64,000 nucleotides of DNA from the NCBI RefSeq assembly GCF_001642995.1, contig NZ_LOHS01000117.1:62001-126000 (forward strand). Reading direction: 5' to 3'. The notes under the pieces were generated by a model. It had not been told where the DNA came from, ran no database searches, and saw nothing but the letters and a program-made list of their open reading frames with translations. A program made the translations under genes and the position numbers. The stretch is from Streptomyces jeddahensis (GTDB lineage: Bacteria > Actinomycetota > Actinomycetes > Streptomycetales > Streptomycetaceae). Numbering within the stretch: position 1 is the first letter of the stretch; every line of letters starts with the position of its first letter. Shown here one piece after another: positions 19,476-26,184 of the stretch.

Positions 19476-21020
19476 GTGAAAAAGCTTGCGTTGGTCACAT
19501 CAGTGATCGTGACCGGTCTGGTGGCGTCGACCATCGCCCCGGCCGCGGCGGTGGAGGAAGGGGTCAAGTCGGACCCCGGAACCATCGCCTGGTCGCCGTG
19601 TCCGGACACCGACCCGAACCTCGGCGCCATGCTCAAGGGCCTGGAGTGCGGTTCGGTACAGGTGCCGCTCGACTACAGCCAGCCCGACGGCCGGAAGATC
19701 ACCCTGGCGCTGACCAGGGCCAAGCACACCGTCTCCGACGCCGAGTACCGGGGTGTCGTGGTGCTCAACCGCGGCCAGTGGCCCGGCGGCATCGGCCGCG
19801 ACCTGCCCACCCGGTATGCACAGGGCACGACCGGGCTGGCACAGGACGTCGGCGCCGCCTACGACTGGATCGGCTTCGACCCGCGCGGCGTCGGCGCGAG
19901 TGAGCCGGCGCTCGTCTGCGACACCTCCTACACCAACCCGGGCCAGGCACAGCCGGACCCCGTGCCACCCACCCCCGCCGCCGAACAGCAGTGGGTGGAC
20001 CGGGCCCGCGCGTACGCCGAGAGCTGCGGCGCCAAGTACGGCGACGTGCTGGAGCACCTCAGCACCAAGGACGCCGCACGCGACCTCGACCAGATGCGTA
20101 TCGCGCTCGGCCAGGACAAGATCACCTACTTCGGCACCGACTGGGGCACCTACCTCGGCTCGGTCTACGCCTCGATGTATCCGAACCGGGTGCGCCGGAT
20201 GGTGCTGGACAGCGTGGTGCGTCCCAGCGGCGTCGGGTACCGCAACCACCTCGACAAGAACGTCACGTCCGAGCGGAACGCCGAGATCTTCTTCGCCTGG
20301 GTCGCCAAGTACGACTCGACCTACCACCTGGGCACCACCGCGGCCGAGGTCGAGGCGAACTACTACAAGGGCCAGGACGCCCTCCGCGCGGCGCCCGTCG
20401 ACGGCAAGATCGGCCCGGCCGAGTGGACGGACGTCTTCGAGCCGGTCGTCTACCGCAGCTGGACCTGGCTCTCGCGCGCCAAGGTGCTGTCCGACTGGGT
20501 GGTCAGAGGTGACGCGACGTCGCTGCGGTCCACCTACTCGCCCTGGGGTTACCCGCACCAGAACAGGACCGCGATGACCAACGCGGTCAACTGCCTCGAC
20601 GGTCCCTGGCCGCGGGACTGGAACACCTGGCACACGGACTACTCCGGCCAGTACGCCGCCGGGAACCGGATGCTGACCTGGACCAACGCCTGGTATCAGG
20701 CGCCGTGCGCCTTCTGGCCGGTGCCCGCCCAGGCCCCGGCGCAGGTCGGTAACTCCACGGTGGACACCCTGCTGGTGCAGCCGGAGTTCGACACCGCGCA
20801 CGGCACCGCCGGTGCCTACGAGACGCACTCGCTGTTCCCGAACTCCCGGCTCATCCTGGAGCAGGGCGGCCACAACGTCGGCGCGGCGCTGTCGGCGAAC
20901 AACAACACCTGCCTCAACGCCTACGTCAGCAACTACCTGAGGGACGGCACCCGTCCCGCCTCCCGGGCGGGGGCCGACGCCGTCTGCCAGGCGTCCGCCG
21001 ACCCGGTCCCGGCGTCCTGA
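19476..21020 (+). CDS. Secreted TAP-like alpha/beta hydrolase with an Asp at the nucleophile elbow
   Basis: 514 residues with a Sec signal peptide (about 1-26, TIAPAAA). The protein has the SlpD/SlpE tripeptidyl-aminopeptidase-like layout with a C-terminal TAP domain. The elbow reads YFGTDWGTYLG (D222), where peptidases have G-x-S-Y-G. The G-x-D-W-G form is that of epoxide hydrolases and haloalkane dehalogenases. An acid (VQPEFDTAHG, about residue 438) and His (GGHNVG, about 465) complete a triad. The oxyanion loop is also atypical (LNRGQWPGGIG). A role in hydrolysing an epoxide or ester outside the membrane, either as maturation or self-protection, is inferred. GGAGG lies just upstream of GTG 19476. 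Confidence 0.8.
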   Translation: MKKLALVTSVIVTGLVASTIAPAAAVEEGVKSDPGTIAWSPCPDTDPNLGAMLKGLECGSVQVPLDYSQPDGRKITLALTRAKHTVSDAEYRGVVVLNRGQWPGGIGRDLPTRYAQGTTGLAQDVGAAYDWIGFDPRGVGASEPALVCDTSYTNPGQAQPDPVPPTPAAEQQWVDRARAYAESCGAKYGDVLEHLSTKDAARDLDQMRIALGQDKITYFGTDWGTYLGSVYASMYPNRVRRMVLDSVVRPSGVGYRNHLDKNVTSERNAEIFFAWVAKYDSTYHLGTTAAEVEANYYKGQDALRAAPVDGKIGPAEWTDVFEPVVYRSWTWLSRAKVLSDWVVRGDATSLRSTYSPWGYPHQNRTAMTNAVNCLDGPWPRDWNTWHTDYSGQYAAGNRMLTWTNAWYQAPCAFWPVPAQAPAQVGNSTVDTLLVQPEFDTAHGTAGAYETHSLFPNSRLILEQGGHNVGAALSANNNTCLNAYVSNYLRDGTRPASRAGADAVCQASADPVPAS

Positions 21021-21034
21021 CACACCATCGGAAT

Positions 21035-21063
21035 GGGCCCCGCGTGATCGTCACGCGGGGCCC
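21035..21063. terminator. Bidirectional hairpin terminator
   Basis: A perfect 13-bp stem (21035-21047 with 21051-21063) with a 3-nt loop lies between the convergent hydrolase and glycosyltransferase genes. Confidence 0.8.
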
Positions 21064-21100
21064 GTCTCCTCTTGGTCCGCTTGGTCCTTGTCCTCTTGGG

Positions 21101-22420
21101 TCAGCGCAGGGCGGGTGCCGGGCCGGCCCGGTGGCCGGCGACCAGGTCTTCCAGGGTCCGCGCCAGTTCGTTGGGCGCGGGCATGGCCAGCACCTCGTCC
21201 CGCAGCCGCCGGGCGTTCGCACGGAGGGACGCGTCCTGAAGCAGGCGGACGAGTGCGGCACGGACCGCGGGCCCGTCCACCTCGGCGGGCGTCATGGCGA
21301 GCCCCGCGCCCGCGCGGTCGAGGCACCGGAACTTCAACGGAGCATCGAAAGCCCGGCCGATCAGCAACTGGGGCACGCCGTAGCGCAGAGCGCAGCCGAA
21401 CGACCAGGTGCCGCCGTGGTGCACCATGGCCGAGCAGGTCGGCAGCACCTCGGACAGGGGCACGGACTCCACCAGGCGGGTGTTGGCCGGCACCTCGCGC
21501 AACTCCCGCCGGGAGTCCGGCGGCAGGGCCAGGACCAGCTCCATCTCCAGGTCGGCCACCGAGTCGAGGATCTCCTGGATGCGCTCGACGGGCAGCAGGA
21601 GCCGTACCGGCCCGTCGTTGACCGAGTCGCCGAACGTCATCAGGACCCGCGGTGCCCGCGGCGGCTCGGCGAGCCACCGGGGCACGACGGCCGGGCCGTT
21701 GTAGGGAACGAACTGCACGGGAAGCGTGGTCGGCCACGCATCGGGACGGAACGCCTCGGGGAGTGGGGCGATGGTGAACTGCCCGTTGACCAGGTCCTCG
21801 GAGAACTCGACGCCGTACTTCCCGGCCCAGCCCGCCAGCCAGTCGCGCAGTGCGTCGACGCGTCGCTCCGGCGGCTGCAGGGCCTTGGCGTGCAGGAAGT
21901 CCTCCCGCAGGCGCGTGTAGACGTCGACGGAGTACAGCACCCGGGCGTGCGCCGCGCCCACCGCGGCGGCGGCCACGGCTCCCGCGAACGCCTTCGCGCC
22001 CCAGAGCACCAGATCCGGCCGCCAGGCGCGGGCGACGGCGACCAGGTCGTCCATCATCGAGTCGTTGGACCGCCGTGCCTGCGGCAGCACCAGGTCGTCG
22101 AAGACCCTGGAGGCCTGCTCCCAGCTCAGCCGCCGGCGGTCCGGCCGGATGTCGAACAGCGGGTCGAGCCCCTCCTGCGGAGACCGCCTGGCGGCGGCTG
22201 CGCGGTCCGACGTCTGGCGCCGGTCCCGCTGCCTTCGTACCTCCGGTGTCTCGCCGGGACCGACGCCCAGGGCCGTCAGCCCGGCTCCGGTGACGGCGTC
22301 GAGGAGATCCGGCCAGCCGGCCACGCGCACCTCGTGCCCGGCCGTCTGCAGCGACCACGCCAACGGCACCAGGTTGAACACATGCGTCTTCCACGGGAAC
22401 GGCACGATGAGGACCCGCAC
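21101..22420 (-). CDS. Glycosyltransferase (GT1, EryCIII/DesVII-like)
   Basis: 439 residues of the GT-B macrolide/aromatic glycosyltransferase type. The N-terminal acceptor domain starts MRVLIVPFPWKTHVFNLVPLAWSLQTAGHEVRVAG. The C-terminal nucleotide-sugar domain has the signature MVHHGGTWSFGCALRYGVPQLLIG, where HHGG is the donor-binding motif. It would attach a TDP-deoxysugar to the aglycone. A long helical insert (residues 60-110) resembles GTs that use an auxiliary partner; none is recognised here. The GTG start at 22420 has GGAAG upstream. The MFS gene upstream is on the same strand. Confidence 0.88.
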   Translation of the reverse strand: MRVLIVPFPWKTHVFNLVPLAWSLQTAGHEVRVAGWPDLLDAVTGAGLTALGVGPGETPEVRRQRDRRQTSDRAAAARRSPQEGLDPLFDIRPDRRRLSWEQASRVFDDLVLPQARRSNDSMMDDLVAVARAWRPDLVLWGAKAFAGAVAAAAVGAAHARVLYSVDVYTRLREDFLHAKALQPPERRVDALRDWLAGWAGKYGVEFSEDLVNGQFTIAPLPEAFRPDAWPTTLPVQFVPYNGPAVVPRWLAEPPRAPRVLMTFGDSVNDGPVRLLLPVERIQEILDSVADLEMELVLALPPDSRRELREVPANTRLVESVPLSEVLPTCSAMVHHGGTWSFGCALRYGVPQLLIGRAFDAPLKFRCLDRAGAGLAMTPAEVDGPAVRAALVRLLQDASLRANARRLRDEVLAMPAPNELARTLEDLVAGHRAGPAPALR

Positions 22421-22505
22421 GATGGCACTTCCTTGATGTCAGAAAACGGGGGAGTTCACGGGCGAACGCCGCACTTCTCGGCTCCTGCAGCCCCTGCCAT
22501 GCTGA

Positions 22506-23705
22506 TCAGGCGTCCTGCATGCGTCTTCTCCACGTGTGCCGGGCGGAGGCGGTCGAGGCGGTGACGAGGAGCGTGACCACGGCCACCACGAAGGCGGTGG
22601 ACAGGGGGCCCACCAGGTCGCAGAGCGCGCCCATCACCAGGATCGAGACCGCCACGCCCGAGGGAAGCAGGGTGGCCCGGAACGTCACCACCGACGGGAG
22701 TTCCGCGTCGGAGGCCGCGGCCAGCAGCCGGTTGTTGTAGTGGACGTAGGCCATCTCGAAGAGGACCAGGAAGAGCGCGTACAGCACGAGCGTCGGCACC
22801 GTGCGGCCGACCAGCACCGCCGCCAGCAGGGGTGGCATGGGAAGCACGGCCCAGGCGGCCGAGGGCAGGCGGTCGAGGTAGCGCTGGGCCGGCAGGGCGG
22901 CGAGCGAGCCGGCGAACAGGGCCACCGAGGAGACCGCGACGAACAGGCCCACCAGGCGGGTTCCGCCACCGAGCACCTGGACCGGGACCACGGTGACGGC
23001 CACCGTGTGGAAGCCCTGCCAGAAGGACACCAGCAGGAAACGGGCGAACAGCCTGCGCAGCACCGGGTCGTCGACGCGCGGGCGGGTGCCGGTCGCGGCC
23101 TGTGCACCGTCCCGGGCGTCCGCCGAAGCCTGCTTCGAGGATGACGGCAACGCCCAGGCGAGCAGCGCGGAGAGCACCAGCGTCGCCGCGTTCACCGCGA
23201 TCAGGCCGCGCAGCGACAGCACGGCCCCGGCCGGACCCGCCAGCGCCGCGCCGACGCTGAGCCCGGTCAACTTGCCGATCTCGGCGACGGTGTTGGCCCG
23301 GTCCAGCCGCTGCGGCGGGACCGTGCCGCGCAGCACGACCGCCGTGGCCGCGCGGGTGACCGCCTCGAAATACCCACGGGCGAGGAGAAGTACGGCGGCC
23401 ACCGCGAGCAGCGCGCGTTCCGGCGCCATGAGAGCGGCCGCGGTCAGTACCAGGCTCGCCGCCTCGGCCAGCCGGACGAGCCGTTCCGGGGCGTGCCGGC
23501 TGAGCAGCCGGTTGAGCGGCCCGGCCAGCAGCAGCGCGGGCAGCCACGGCGCGCTCAGCACGGCTCCGGCGAGCAGTCCCGAGCCGGTGACCGACCCCAC
23601 GTGCGTGGAAAGGCTCACCAGGACCAGAAAACTTCCGAGCGTGTTGACGAACAGCAATATCGGGGTGAAATGCGGCGAGCGAAATTCCGCGGAAAAAGAC
23701 GTCAT
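22506..23705 (-). CDS. MFS exporter
   Basis: 399 residues with about 11-12 membrane segments, e.g. TPILLFVNTLGSFLVLVSLSTHVG, LLAGAVLSAPWLPALLLAGPL, LIAVNAATLVLSALLAWAL, LLAAVLVGRTVPTLVLYALFLVLF, STAFVVAVVTLLVTAST. It resembles drug-efflux MFS proteins of the MFS_1/MFS_3 group. It is divergent from the ATP-grasp ligase gene across 77 bp. This pairing recalls bacilysin-type clusters, in which a dipeptide ligase sits beside its exporter. Confidence 0.82.
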   Translation of the reverse strand: MTSFSAEFRSPHFTPILLFVNTLGSFLVLVSLSTHVGSVTGSGLLAGAVLSAPWLPALLLAGPLNRLLSRHAPERLVRLAEAASLVLTAAALMAPERALLAVAAVLLLARGYFEAVTRAATAVVLRGTVPPQRLDRANTVAEIGKLTGLSVGAALAGPAGAVLSLRGLIAVNAATLVLSALLAWALPSSSKQASADARDGAQAATGTRPRVDDPVLRRLFARFLLVSFWQGFHTVAVTVVPVQVLGGGTRLVGLFVAVSSVALFAGSLAALPAQRYLDRLPSAAWAVLPMPPLLAAVLVGRTVPTLVLYALFLVLFEMAYVHYNNRLLAAASDAELPSVVTFRATLLPSGVAVSILVMGALCDLVGPLSTAFVVAVVTLLVTASTASARHTWRRRMQDA

Positions 23706-23729
23706 CCTCTACTCCTCCAGGGCTGGAGG

Positions 23730-23786
23730 ATGTCAGAGTTGAACGGCTTTCGGCGAGGAAGGAATCTGCCTACTTTGAACGTATGA
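23730..23786 (+). CDS. Possible 18-residue leader ORF coupled to the ATP-grasp gene
   Basis: ATG 23730 opens a short frame, MSELNGFRRGRNLPTLNV, whose TGA overlaps the ATG of the ATP-grasp gene (ATGA). A GGAGG abuts its start with no spacer, so initiation would be poor. The downstream ligase gene has no good RBS of its own: the AGGAAGGA at 23755-23762 is about 20 bases away and lies inside this frame. Coupled translation would explain that. It may be a regulatory uORF, a peptide substrate or chance. Confidence 0.35.
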   Translation: MSELNGFRRGRNLPTLNV

Positions 23787-25060
23787 CAGCAGCCATTGAG
23801 GGCCAACCGTGCATCGTACTCGTCGACGCCTACGCCGCGGTCCGTTCACTTGTTTTGACTTTCCGGGCGCAGGGATGCTCCATCGTCCGTGTACAAAGCA
23901 CCCGTGACGTGCCGTACGTGTACCGGGCGGCCCCTTTCGTCCCCGACGATTTCATCGCCGACATCGTCCACGACGGCGACCTCGCGGCCACGGCCCAAGC
24001 GGTCGCCGCGTTCGACCCGGTCGCGGTGATCTCCGGCGGTGAGATCGGGGTGGAATTCGCCGACCTGCTCGCGGAACGCCTCGGCCTGCCCGGCAACGGA
24101 ACCGCCCTCAGCGCGGCGCGGCGCGACAAGCACCTCATGGTCGAGGCTGTACGCGCCGCCGGGCTCCGCGCGGCCCGGCAGTTGCGCGCCACCGACGCGG
24201 AGGAACTGGCCGCCTTCCACCGCGGGATCGGCGGACGTGTCGTCGTCAAACCGCCGCGCAGCGCGGGCAGTCAGGGCGTCTTCTTCTGCGACACCCCCGA
24301 GGAGTCGGTCGCTGCCTTCCAGGCGCTCGTCGGAGCCGACGACGTCTTCTCGCAGCGCAACGAGGCGGCCGTGGCGCAGGAGTACCTGCCCGGCACCGAG
24401 TACATGGTCAACACCGTCAGCCGGGACGGCCGCCACCACGTGTGCGACGTGTGGCGGACCAGCCGGGTCAGCGCCAACGGGGTCGTCGACCTCTGCGACG
24501 CCCTGTCGCTGATCGACTCGGAGAGCCGGGCCATGGAGCCCCTCGCGGAGTACACGTTCCAGGTCCTGGACGCGCTCGGCATCCGGCACGGCCCGGCGCA
24601 CGTGGAGATCAGGATGACCCCTGACGGACCGTGCCTGGTGGAGGTCGGCGCCCGGATCGCCGGCGGTGGCATCCCGGCCTGCGCCGGCCTCGGCATCGGC
24701 GAGTCACAACTGGAGTGGACCGTCGACGCCTACCTGCGCCCCGAGCGGTTCCACGCCCGCGCCGGAACCCCGTACCAGGTGCGGCGCTACAGCGCGATCG
24801 CCGGCATGATCTCGCCGGTGAAGGGCGTGCTCAGCGCGTACCGGGGCATCGAGGAGATCGAGGGGCTGGAGAGTTTCCACACCCTGGTCACACCGGTGAA
24901 GCCGGGTCAGGAGATCCGCCGGACGGTCGACGACCTGACCTACCCGGTCATCGTGACGCTGCTGCACGACCTGGAGGAGGTCGTGCAGCGCGACCTGAAC
25001 ACCATCCGCCACCTCGACGGCGCCGCGTTCTACGTCCTCGACGGCGAGACCCGCCCCTGA
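23783..25060 (+). CDS. ATP-grasp ligase (amino-acid/peptide ligase type)
   Basis: 425 residues of the carboxylate-amine ligase (BacD/L-amino-acid ligase, CarB-like) ATP-grasp family. Features seen: an N-terminal Rossmann-like domain (CIVLVDAYAAVRSLVLTFRAQGCSIVRVQ), DKHLMVEAVRAAGL, the phosphate-binding VVKPPRSAGSQGVFFC, QEYLPGTEYMVNTVS, and the Mg/ATP loop CLVEVGARIAGGGIPACAG. It would activate a carboxylate as acyl-phosphate and join it to an amine. Candidate substrates are amino acids, or the short peptide encoded at 26048. Fe-oxygenase and MFS genes flank it. The start is not supported by a nearby RBS; see the coupled ORF entry. Confidence 0.87.
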   Translation: MTAAIEGQPCIVLVDAYAAVRSLVLTFRAQGCSIVRVQSTRDVPYVYRAAPFVPDDFIADIVHDGDLAATAQAVAAFDPVAVISGGEIGVEFADLLAERLGLPGNGTALSAARRDKHLMVEAVRAAGLRAARQLRATDAEELAAFHRGIGGRVVVKPPRSAGSQGVFFCDTPEESVAAFQALVGADDVFSQRNEAAVAQEYLPGTEYMVNTVSRDGRHHVCDVWRTSRVSANGVVDLCDALSLIDSESRAMEPLAEYTFQVLDALGIRHGPAHVEIRMTPDGPCLVEVGARIAGGGIPACAGLGIGESQLEWTVDAYLRPERFHARAGTPYQVRRYSAIAGMISPVKGVLSAYRGIEEIEGLESFHTLVTPVKPGQEIRRTVDDLTYPVIVTLLHDLEEVVQRDLNTIRHLDGAAFYVLDGETRP

Positions 25061-25067
25061 CCCGGTC

Positions 25068-25096
25068 GTTCGACCGCTGCCCTGCCGCAGTTGAAC
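25068..25096. promoter_or_regulatory. StrR-type operator in a convergent intergenic gap
   Basis: GTTCGACCG-N11-CAGTTGAAC, a close match to the recalled StrR consensus GTTCGACTG-N11-CAGTCAAC. It lies between the 3' ends of the ATP-grasp and oxygenase genes, where no gene start is near. Confidence 0.7.
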
Positions 25097-25097
25097 G

Positions 25098-25895
25098 TCA
25101 TCGGCAGGCGGCCGCCGGCTCCAGCCGCGACCAGGACGGCCGCGTCACCTTGTAGACGAAGCTGACGGCGGTGCGCGGCTCCGACGCCGTGGTGTTGGGC
25201 GCCGAGCGGTGCAGCACCAGCCCGTCGAACATGACGGCCGAGCCGGGTTCCAAGGGCATCGCGACCGGTTCGGCCGTGCGCGGCAGGTCCTCGTCCGCGA
25301 CATGCGGCTCGACCGCCCGCGCCAGCGGCGCCTCGCCCGGCAGGCGCTCGCGGTCGCCGGTGTGCGGGAGCAGCCCCAGCAGGTGCGAGCCCGGGATGAA
25401 CTCGAGGCAGCCATTGCGCTCGGTGGCGGGTTCGAGCGCGATCCAGATCGTCATGATGCCGTGCCCCTCCGTGCGGAAGCCGGGCGGCGCGAACGCCATG
25501 TCCTGGTGCCAGGGCTTCGCCGAGCCCACCACGGGGGGCTTGGCCCACAGAAAGGCGTTGACCAGTTCGCCCGCGCCTCCGACGGCCCGGGCGACCGGCC
25601 CGCCGGCCAGGTCCAGCGACCGCTGTACGGCGTCGAACTCGGGGACGTGCTCATGGATCCGGTCGGCCGACCGGAGAACCCCCGTGAGCGCCTCCGCCCC
25701 CTGCTGCCAGGCTGCCCAGCCGCCGATGCCGGGCGCCTCCAGGACGAAGTTGCCGGTGGAGACCGTACGGTCGCGGGCGAGCCCCTCGAGCCGGCCGGCC
25801 GCGCTCTTCAACCGGGCGAGCGTGTCGCCGGTGGCGAGGGCGGGGAGCTGCACGAAGCCGTTCTCCCGCAGCTCACGGTATTCGGTGTCATCCAT
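25098..25895 (-). CDS. Phytanoyl-CoA dioxygenase-family Fe(II)/2-oxoglutarate oxygenase
   Basis: 265 residues. The metal triad is visible: H130-x-D132 in KPWHQDMAF and distal H229 in GLVLHRSAP, with R241 (SEPRTAVSF) placed to bind 2-oxoglutarate. FIPGSHLLG is the family's conserved turn. The expected reaction is hydroxylation, desaturation or halogenase-like oxidation of a small molecule or peptidyl substrate. The start at ATG 25895 has AAAGGGAG upstream; an in-frame ATG at 25961 would translate a tandem repeat and lacks an RBS. It is convergent with the ATP-grasp gene and divergent from the 19-codon peptide gene. Confidence 0.88.
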   Translation of the reverse strand: MDDTEYRELRENGFVQLPALATGDTLARLKSAAGRLEGLARDRTVSTGNFVLEAPGIGGWAAWQQGAEALTGVLRSADRIHEHVPEFDAVQRSLDLAGGPVARAVGGAGELVNAFLWAKPPVVGSAKPWHQDMAFAPPGFRTEGHGIMTIWIALEPATERNGCLEFIPGSHLLGLLPHTGDRERLPGEAPLARAVEPHVADEDLPRTAEPVAMPLEPGSAVMFDGLVLHRSAPNTTASEPRTAVSFVYKVTRPSWSRLEPAAACR

Positions 25896-25913
25896 TCTTT
25901 CTCCCTTTCTTTT

Positions 25914-25967
25914 GTTCAAGTGCTTCTCTGTGTTCAAGTGCTTCTCTGTGTTCGAGTGCATCGTTGT
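25914..25967. repeat. Tandem 18-bp repeat of TTGAAC-type half-sites upstream of the oxygenase gene
   Basis: Two exact 18-bp copies (GTTCAAGTGCTTCTCTGT at 25914-25931 and 25932-25949) are followed by a degenerate third (25950-25967, GTTCGAGTG...). Each unit begins with a StrR-like half-site. They lie between the divergent oxygenase and peptide-operon starts, 81 bp before the peptide ATG, and may act as a multi-half-site operator. Confidence 0.6.
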
Positions 25968-26047
25968 CGTGTCTTCTGCGCCTGCTTATTCTTCCGAGTC
26001 GTAAGGCCATTCGGCCACATGAATCCGAATTGACCATGGGAGGCACA

Positions 26048-26107
26048 ATGTCCGAGCGCGACTTCATCGAGACCCGTGACGCGCAGCAGGAGACCAGCAA
26101 GTGGTAA
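26048..26107 (+). CDS. 19-residue peptide ending in Trp, candidate RiPP-type precursor or carrier peptide
   Basis: The gene encodes MSERDFIETRDAQQETSKW and stops with TAA directly after the Trp codon. GGGAGG at 26038-26043 gives it a strong RBS four bases before the ATG. A perfect 11-bp hairpin follows, then a nine-gene operon in the same direction, the usual order for precursor, attenuator and modification enzymes. The peptide is charged (D/E/R/K/Q-rich) with a single aromatic C-terminal residue. Known short precursors with a C-terminal aromatic or acceptor end include PqqA, mycofactocin MftA and the carrier peptides of PEARL pathways, but none of their partner enzymes (radical SAM, PqqD, LanB-like ligase) is here. 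The function is inferred from layout only. Confidence 0.6.
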   Translation: MSERDFIETRDAQQETSKW

Positions 26108-26127
26108 TCCGCTGATCAGCGATTCTT

Positions 26128-26162
26128 GCCGCCCGTACGGAATTTGATTCTGTACGGGCGGC
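26128..26162 (+). terminator. Hairpin attenuator between the peptide gene and its operon
   Basis: A perfect 11-bp stem (26128-26138 with 26152-26162) and 13-nt loop lies 21 bp after the peptide stop and 23 bp before the FGE-like start. It has no T-run, so partial read-through is expected, giving more peptide than enzyme mRNA. Confidence 0.7.
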
Positions 26163-26184
26163 ACGTCGTCCGAGAGAGGCTGAG

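Noticed and set aside
23736..23780. Full StrR-type operator upstream of the ATP-grasp gene
   Set aside because: Two TTGAAC half-sites are present (23736-23744 and 23772-23780), but neither has a matching left arm at the 11-bp spacing.
25895..25961. Upstream in-frame ATG (25961) as start of the Fe/2OG oxygenase
   Set aside because: It lacks an RBS and would translate the 18-bp tandem repeat into a duplicated hexapeptide. ATG 25895 has AAAGGGAG at good spacing.
25914..25967. CRISPR-like array
   Set aside because: The units are contiguous with no spacers, only two are exact, and no cas gene is present.
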